This document shows, in pieces, positions 12,028 to 13,371 of a DNA stretch of 13,371 nt (within the stretch, counting starts at the first letter, position 1; each line of letters opens with the position of its first letter). Made by a program: the position numbers and the translations under genes. The stretch is from Anaerolineales bacterium UBA6663 (GTDB lineage Bacteria; Chloroflexota; Anaerolineae; Anaerolineales; UBA6663), in NCBI GenBank assembly GCA_002455335.1, contig DKKP01000231.1:1-13371 (forward strand), in the 5' to 3' direction. The notes below the pieces were generated by a model. That model saw only the letters and a list, made by a program, of their open reading frames with translations, was not told where the DNA came from and did no database searches.

Positions 12028-13371
12028 TTAATCCATCGGCGCCTGGGTGCCTAGCGCCTGCCGGACACGCATCAGTTCGGCGTCGAGCGGGCCAAGAAGC
12101 TCGACCAATCGCTCGGTCTGACGGGCGATGGCCGCGGCTTCGATGCCGCGATAGGCTGCAGCCAACTCTACGGCGCCCGCCTGCGCGCACGACCTGCGAC
12201 CCTGGCGCGCCAGGACAAGCACGCGATCCATCGCGGCGCTCGACACCGCCGAGTGGATCCCGGCGCTCAGGGTCGTCATCTGCAGCAGAAAGGCCTCCTG
12301 GGCCTGGCCGCGTTCTGGCTTTGTGACGGCGAGCTCACCCAAACCCGTCTGGAGACGATCACGCAGGGTCTGGGCCGATCGCACACCGCCGCCTGCATCG
12401 CCTGTCTCCTCGGCACGCGGCGCCCAACGCGCCAGCATCTGGCTCAGCGCCTGTCGGTTGACCGGCTTGCTCAAATAGTCGTCCATGCCGGCGGAGAGAC
12501 AATGCTCCCGATCGCCGGCCATCGCGTTGGCCGTCATGGCGATCACAGGGATATGCGGCTGCCCGGCTTGCTCAGCTTCCCAGGTTCGCAGCAAACGCGT
12601 CGCAGAGAATCCGTCGAGCACAGGCATCTGGCAATCCATCAGGACGAGTTGATAGCGCGAAGGCGCCGCGCGATACGCCGCCAGCACCGACTCCCCATCG
12701 TCGACGACATCGACGGCATAGCCAAGTTTTTCGAGCTGTAGTGTCGCGACCTTCTGGTTGATCGGGTTATCCTCGGCCAGGAGGATGCGCGGCCGGGCCC
12801 TGCCGGGCTCGGCGTCGTTGACCACGACGGCAATGGTTTGTTCGCGACGCCCGGGTCGTCGGGTCAGGGCCTGCTCGACTCGCTCCTGCAACGTTCCGCG
12901 CTTGAGCGGCCGGCTCACAAGGCCATCGCCCGGCGCCGGATCGGCGATGTCATCGGTGACGACGACACGGCGCAGCCGACCGAGAACCGGGTCGTCGTCG
13001 ATCGTGTTCAGTAGCCGACCTGTGGCAGGCTCGGAATCCCACACACCCAACACAAGGAGATCGTAGCCGCTCTGGAGCCTGAGTTGCGCCAGGGCTTCCG
13101 CCGGGTCGGCGAAGGCCTCACAGATCAACCCAAGCCCCCCGAGGTAGGCGACAAGCGTGGCGCGGGCCCGAGCATCGGTCTCGACCACAAGGGCCCGGGC
13201 GCCGTGACGCACGTTCGTGGTGGCGCGTGTCGCTTGAGGTGCAGCGGCCAGAGGAAGATCGATGACCACGGTCGTGCCCCGGCCGGGTTGGCTCTCGAGC
13301 ACGATCCGGCCGTGCATCAGCTCCAAAAGCCGTTTGACGATCGCCAGGCCAAGCCCGGTGCCGCCATAGCG
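12028..13371 (-). CDS. Hybrid histidine kinase, C-terminal part (N-terminus beyond the right edge)
   Basis: 447 visible residues, open to the edge. It begins inside the HATPase domain at the G2 box YGGTGLGLAIVKRLLELM, followed by the last strands (GRGTTVVIDLPL). Receiver 1 (visible residues about 58-170) is degenerate: the phosphoacceptor position reads LLVLGVWD (Gly109 instead of Asp) and the conserved Lys is Arg (VSRPLKR). Receiver 2 (about 194-315) is intact: AEDN acids, phospho-Asp246 (LVLMDCQMP), Thr280 (AMTANAMAG) and Lys302 (LSKPVNR). A C-terminal HPt-like helical domain (about 335-445) aligns at LARQGRRSCAQAGAVELAAA, but the histidine position is Arg389. Signals therefore probably stop at receiver 2 or pass to a separate HPt protein. 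The sensor part and promoter lie outside the window. Confidence 0.92.
   Translation of the reverse strand, partial: RYGGTGLGLAIVKRLLELMHGRIVLESQPGRGTTVVIDLPLAAAPQATRATTNVRHGARALVVETDARARATLVAYLGGLGLICEAFADPAEALAQLRLQSGYDLLVLGVWDSEPATGRLLNTIDDDPVLGRLRRVVVTDDIADPAPGDGLVSRPLKRGTLQERVEQALTRRPGRREQTIAVVVNDAEPGRARPRILLAEDNPINQKVATLQLEKLGYAVDVVDDGESVLAAYRAAPSRYQLVLMDCQMPVLDGFSATRLLRTWEAEQAGQPHIPVIAMTANAMAGDREHCLSAGMDDYLSKPVNRQALSQMLARWAPRAEETGDAGGGVRSAQTLRDRLQTGLGELAVTKPERGQAQEAFLLQMTTLSAGIHSAVSSAAMDRVLVLARQGRRSCAQAGAVELAAAYRGIEAAAIARQTERLVELLGPLDAELMRVRQALGTQAPMD

Overview
The window is GC-rich chromosomal DNA with tightly packed genes. It shows no sign of a phage, plasmid or transposon. The gene mix suggests a member of the Chloroflexota (Anaerolineae- or Caldilinea-like): a CIRCE-controlled groES-groEL operon, an LCP-type wall polymer ligase, a bacterial serpin, a PadR regulator coupled to a 'permease-prefix' membrane protein, and many GTG starts. 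This placement is inferred from gene content and base use, not from a marker phylogeny.

Layout. (1) Positions 2-2141, minus strand: groES then groEL, with groEL cut by the left edge. A good sigma70-type promoter lies upstream, with a CIRCE operator just after the predicted transcription start. A second, weaker CIRCE-like dyad lies upstream of the -35 box. A long imperfect hairpin fills the gap between the two genes. (2) Positions 2142-4536, minus strand: an LCP family protein followed 16 bases later by an exported serpin with an inhibitory-type hinge. (3) Positions 4608-5809, plus strand: a strong promoter overlapped by atatatcga repeats, then a PadR regulator overlapping (ATGA) a multi-pass membrane protein. 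The unit ends at a large hairpin shared with the convergent operon. (4) Positions 5905-8732, minus strand: ECF sigma factor, membrane anti-sigma-like protein, a bactofilin-like beta-repeat membrane protein and a small lipoprotein, apparently one envelope-stress operon. (5) Positions 8917-9294, plus strand: an orphan single-domain response regulator, with a bidirectional terminator separating it from a 102-residue minus-strand protein of unknown role. (6) Positions 9804-10418, plus strand: mobA, possibly leaderless. (7) Positions 10535-11929, plus strand: an alpha/beta hydrolase fused to a cyclic-nucleotide-binding domain. (8) Positions 12028-13371, minus strand: the C-terminal part of a hybrid histidine kinase, cut by the right edge. 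It has one degenerate receiver, one intact receiver and an HPt-like domain whose histidine is arginine.

Common themes are envelope and stress regulation (CIRCE/HrcA, PadR, ECF sigma/anti-sigma, phosphorelay, cyclic nucleotide). The most unusual items are the hydrolase-cNMP fusion, the hybrid kinase with two disabled phosphorelay sites, the doubled CIRCE, and the sigma/anti-sigma/bactofilin-like/lipoprotein operon. No rRNA, tRNA, CRISPR array or insertion sequence was seen, and no gene-free stretch exceeds about 190 bases.
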